The position numbers and the translations under genes are program-made. Positions 29,840 to 30,946 of a stretch of 30,946 nt of DNA are shown here, in pieces. The notes under the pieces were generated by a model. The model saw only the letters and a list, made by a program, of their open reading frames with translations, was not told where the DNA came from and ran no database searches. The stretch comes from an uncultured Oscillospiraceae bacterium. GTDB taxonomy: Bacteria; Bacillota; Clostridia; Oscillospirales; Oscillospiraceae. The stretch covers positions 1-30,946 of the forward strand of contig CAJTQP010000027.1 of NCBI GenBank assembly GCA_910578575.1, in the 5' to 3' direction. Within the stretch, counting starts at the first letter, position 1, and each line of letters starts with the position of its first letter.

Positions 29840-30646
29840 TTACAGGCCGAAATAGCGCAGCACGCAGACCGCGGCGAGAATCAGGACGCTGAAGAGCAAA
29901 AAGGCGATGTCCCGGCCATGGAAGGAGAGCTGGCGCAGGGAGGTGCGCCCTTCGTCCCCGTGGTAGCAGCGGCATTCCATAGCGGTGGCCAATTCCTCCG
30001 CCCGGCGGAAGGAGGAGATGAACAGGGGCACCAGAATGGGGATCAAGGCCTTGGCCTTTTGGATCAGGTTCCCGGAGTCGAAGTCCGCCCCCCGCGCCTT
30101 TTGGGCGGAGATGATCTTATCCGTCTCCTGGATGAGGGTGGGGATGAAGCGCAGGGCAATGCTCATCATCATGGACAGCTCATGGACGGGGAAGCCTACT
30201 TTTTTCAAGGGCCGCAGCAGCCGTTCCAGGCCATCGGTGAGCAGGATGGGTGAGGTGGTGTAGGTCAAGAGCAGGGTGCAGGCGATGAGGAGCAGGATGC
30301 GCAACATCATGAAGATGGCTTTCCAAATGCCCTCCTGGGTGATTTTGAAGATGCCAAACTGCCATAGCACCGTGCCGGAGGTGTAAAACAGGTTCAAAAT
30401 GGCGGTAAAGACCACGATGAACAGCACCGGCTTCAAGCCCTTGAGGAAGGCCTTGGCCTGGATACGGGAGACGGCAATCAGGAGCAGCACCAGCACCACC
30501 AGCAGCCCGTAGGAGACCACAAATTTACACAGAAAAATGGAAATGATAAAAAACAGGGTAAATAGCAGCTTGGTCCGGGGGTCCAGCCGGTGGAGGATGG
30601 AGTTCCCTGGGAAGTATTGCCCCAGGGTGATATCTTTCAATGCCAT
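29840..30646 (-). CDS. ecfT: ECF transporter transmembrane component EcfT
   Basis: A 268-residue membrane component shared by group II energy-coupling-factor vitamin transporters. About five to six hydrophobic helices are visible in the first half and at the end. The cytoplasmic coupling helices that bind the two ATPases carry the expected Ala-Arg-Gly-type motifs, AQKARGADFDSG and the ECRCYHGDEGRT region. LDPRTKLLFTLFFII near the N-terminus is also characteristic. The ATG follows directly on the ecfA stop (TAAATG), so the two are coupled. Its substrate is set by separate S components, none of which is in this window. Confidence 0.96.
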   Translation of the reverse strand: MALKDITLGQYFPGNSILHRLDPRTKLLFTLFFIISIFLCKFVVSYGLLVVLVLLLIAVSRIQAKAFLKGLKPVLFIVVFTAILNLFYTSGTVLWQFGIFKITQEGIWKAIFMMLRILLLIACTLLLTYTTSPILLTDGLERLLRPLKKVGFPVHELSMMMSIALRFIPTLIQETDKIISAQKARGADFDSGNLIQKAKALIPILVPLFISSFRRAEELATAMECRCYHGDEGRTSLRQLSFHGRDIAFLLFSVLILAAVCVLRYFGL

Positions 30647-30946
30647 TTATATGCCCTCCTTGTTCCGATAAGCCTCCAGGAAGGCAGTTTTGGCCTGTTC
30701 TACTGTGTAGACGTGGGGGGGCAGCGGTTTGCCCAGAGCACGGACCCTGGAGAACACCCGGTTCATGGCAGGGACCGACAGGCCCAGTTCCTCCAACTGT
30801 GGCCCGTGGGAAAAGACCTCCTGTGGGGTGCCCACATAGGGGAGCTTTCCAAAGCTGACCACGGCCAGCCGGTGGGCGTAGTGGGCCACATCCTCCATGG
30901 AGTGGCTCACCAGGATGATGGTGGCGTTTTGGGCCTTGCGGTAGGC
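30647..30946 (-). CDS. ecfA2: ECF transporter ATPase EcfA (C-terminal part)
   Basis: Only the last 99 codons lie in the window; the gene continues past the right edge. The visible part opens with AYRKAQNATIILVSHSMEDVAHYAHRLAVV, the H-loop of an ABC ATPase (His in VSHSMED). It continues with GTPQEVFSHGPQLEELGLSVPAMNRVFSRV, the C-terminal domain typical of EcfA proteins. The Walker motifs lie outside. Position directly before ecfT suggests the second ATPase of the pair (EcfA2). Confidence 0.92.
   Translation of the reverse strand, partial: AYRKAQNATIILVSHSMEDVAHYAHRLAVVSFGKLPYVGTPQEVFSHGPQLEELGLSVPAMNRVFSRVRALGKPLPPHVYTVEQAKTAFLEAYRNKEGI

Noticed and set aside
1..30946. tRNA, rRNA, CRISPR array or insertion sequence
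   Set aside because: I found no T-loop GTTCGA-type tRNA signature with matching stems, no regularly spaced direct repeats apart from the coding repeats at 6-200, and no transposase-like protein or terminal inverted repeats.

Overview
The window looks like chromosomal DNA from a GC-rich, endospore-forming, anaerobic Firmicute, most likely a gut-type Clostridia of the Oscillospiraceae (Flavonifractor/Intestinimonas/Lawsonibacter-like; inferred, not proven). Supporting points are the sigma-K gene, a SpoIID-family protein, an SLH-domain cell-wall protein, strong AGGAGG ribosome-binding sites, a Firmicute-type ecfA-ecfT-truA cluster and a cobalamin riboswitch. I see no tRNA, rRNA, CRISPR array, insertion sequence or prophage module.

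Layout. 1-284: the end of an Asn/Gly/Cys-rich tandem-repeat protein, visible only in frame 3. 429-2575: a Y-family DNA polymerase and YolD gene pair behind a strong promoter with a large operator-like palindrome. 2714-5362: an XRE/zinc-ribbon regulator, an AI-2E family permease, a GNAT acetyltransferase and rplS. 5415-11087: a cobalamin-riboswitch operon encoding a lipoprotein CbiK-type chelatase, a two-domain lipoprotein, and a BtuF-BtuC-BtuD importer whose ATPase carries a C-terminal extra domain. 11210-13457: a small XRE protein, sigK, a GIY-YIG protein on the minus strand and an acyl-ACP thioesterase. 13532-16435: a secreted SLH - Ig-like - L,D-transpeptidase protein.

16446-18619 (minus strand): three probable sporulation genes, namely a small unknown protein, a SpoIID/peptidoglycan-binding fusion and a peptidoglycan-binding protein. 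They sit behind a long hairpin that contains the first gene's ribosome-binding site. 18726-19055 is the remnant of an SLH-domain gene. 19112-21049: rpsB-tsf. 21145-24163: a PIN/NYN-type protein, a hemolysin III family membrane protein, a DegV protein and a Uma2 nuclease-fold protein. 24182-27120 (minus): a second Uma2 protein and a ClpE-like unfoldase. 27242-30946 (minus): ecfA (partial), ecfT, truA, a DUF5711-like propeller protein and cvpA.

The most system-like locus is the B12 operon. It places a metallochelatase on the outside of the membrane beside a tetrapyrrole-type importer under cobalamin control, which suggests metal insertion into, or exchange on, a tetrapyrrole before uptake. The second is the sporulation trio with its unusual leader hairpin. 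The third is the polymerase-YolD mutagenesis cassette with a non-LexA operator.
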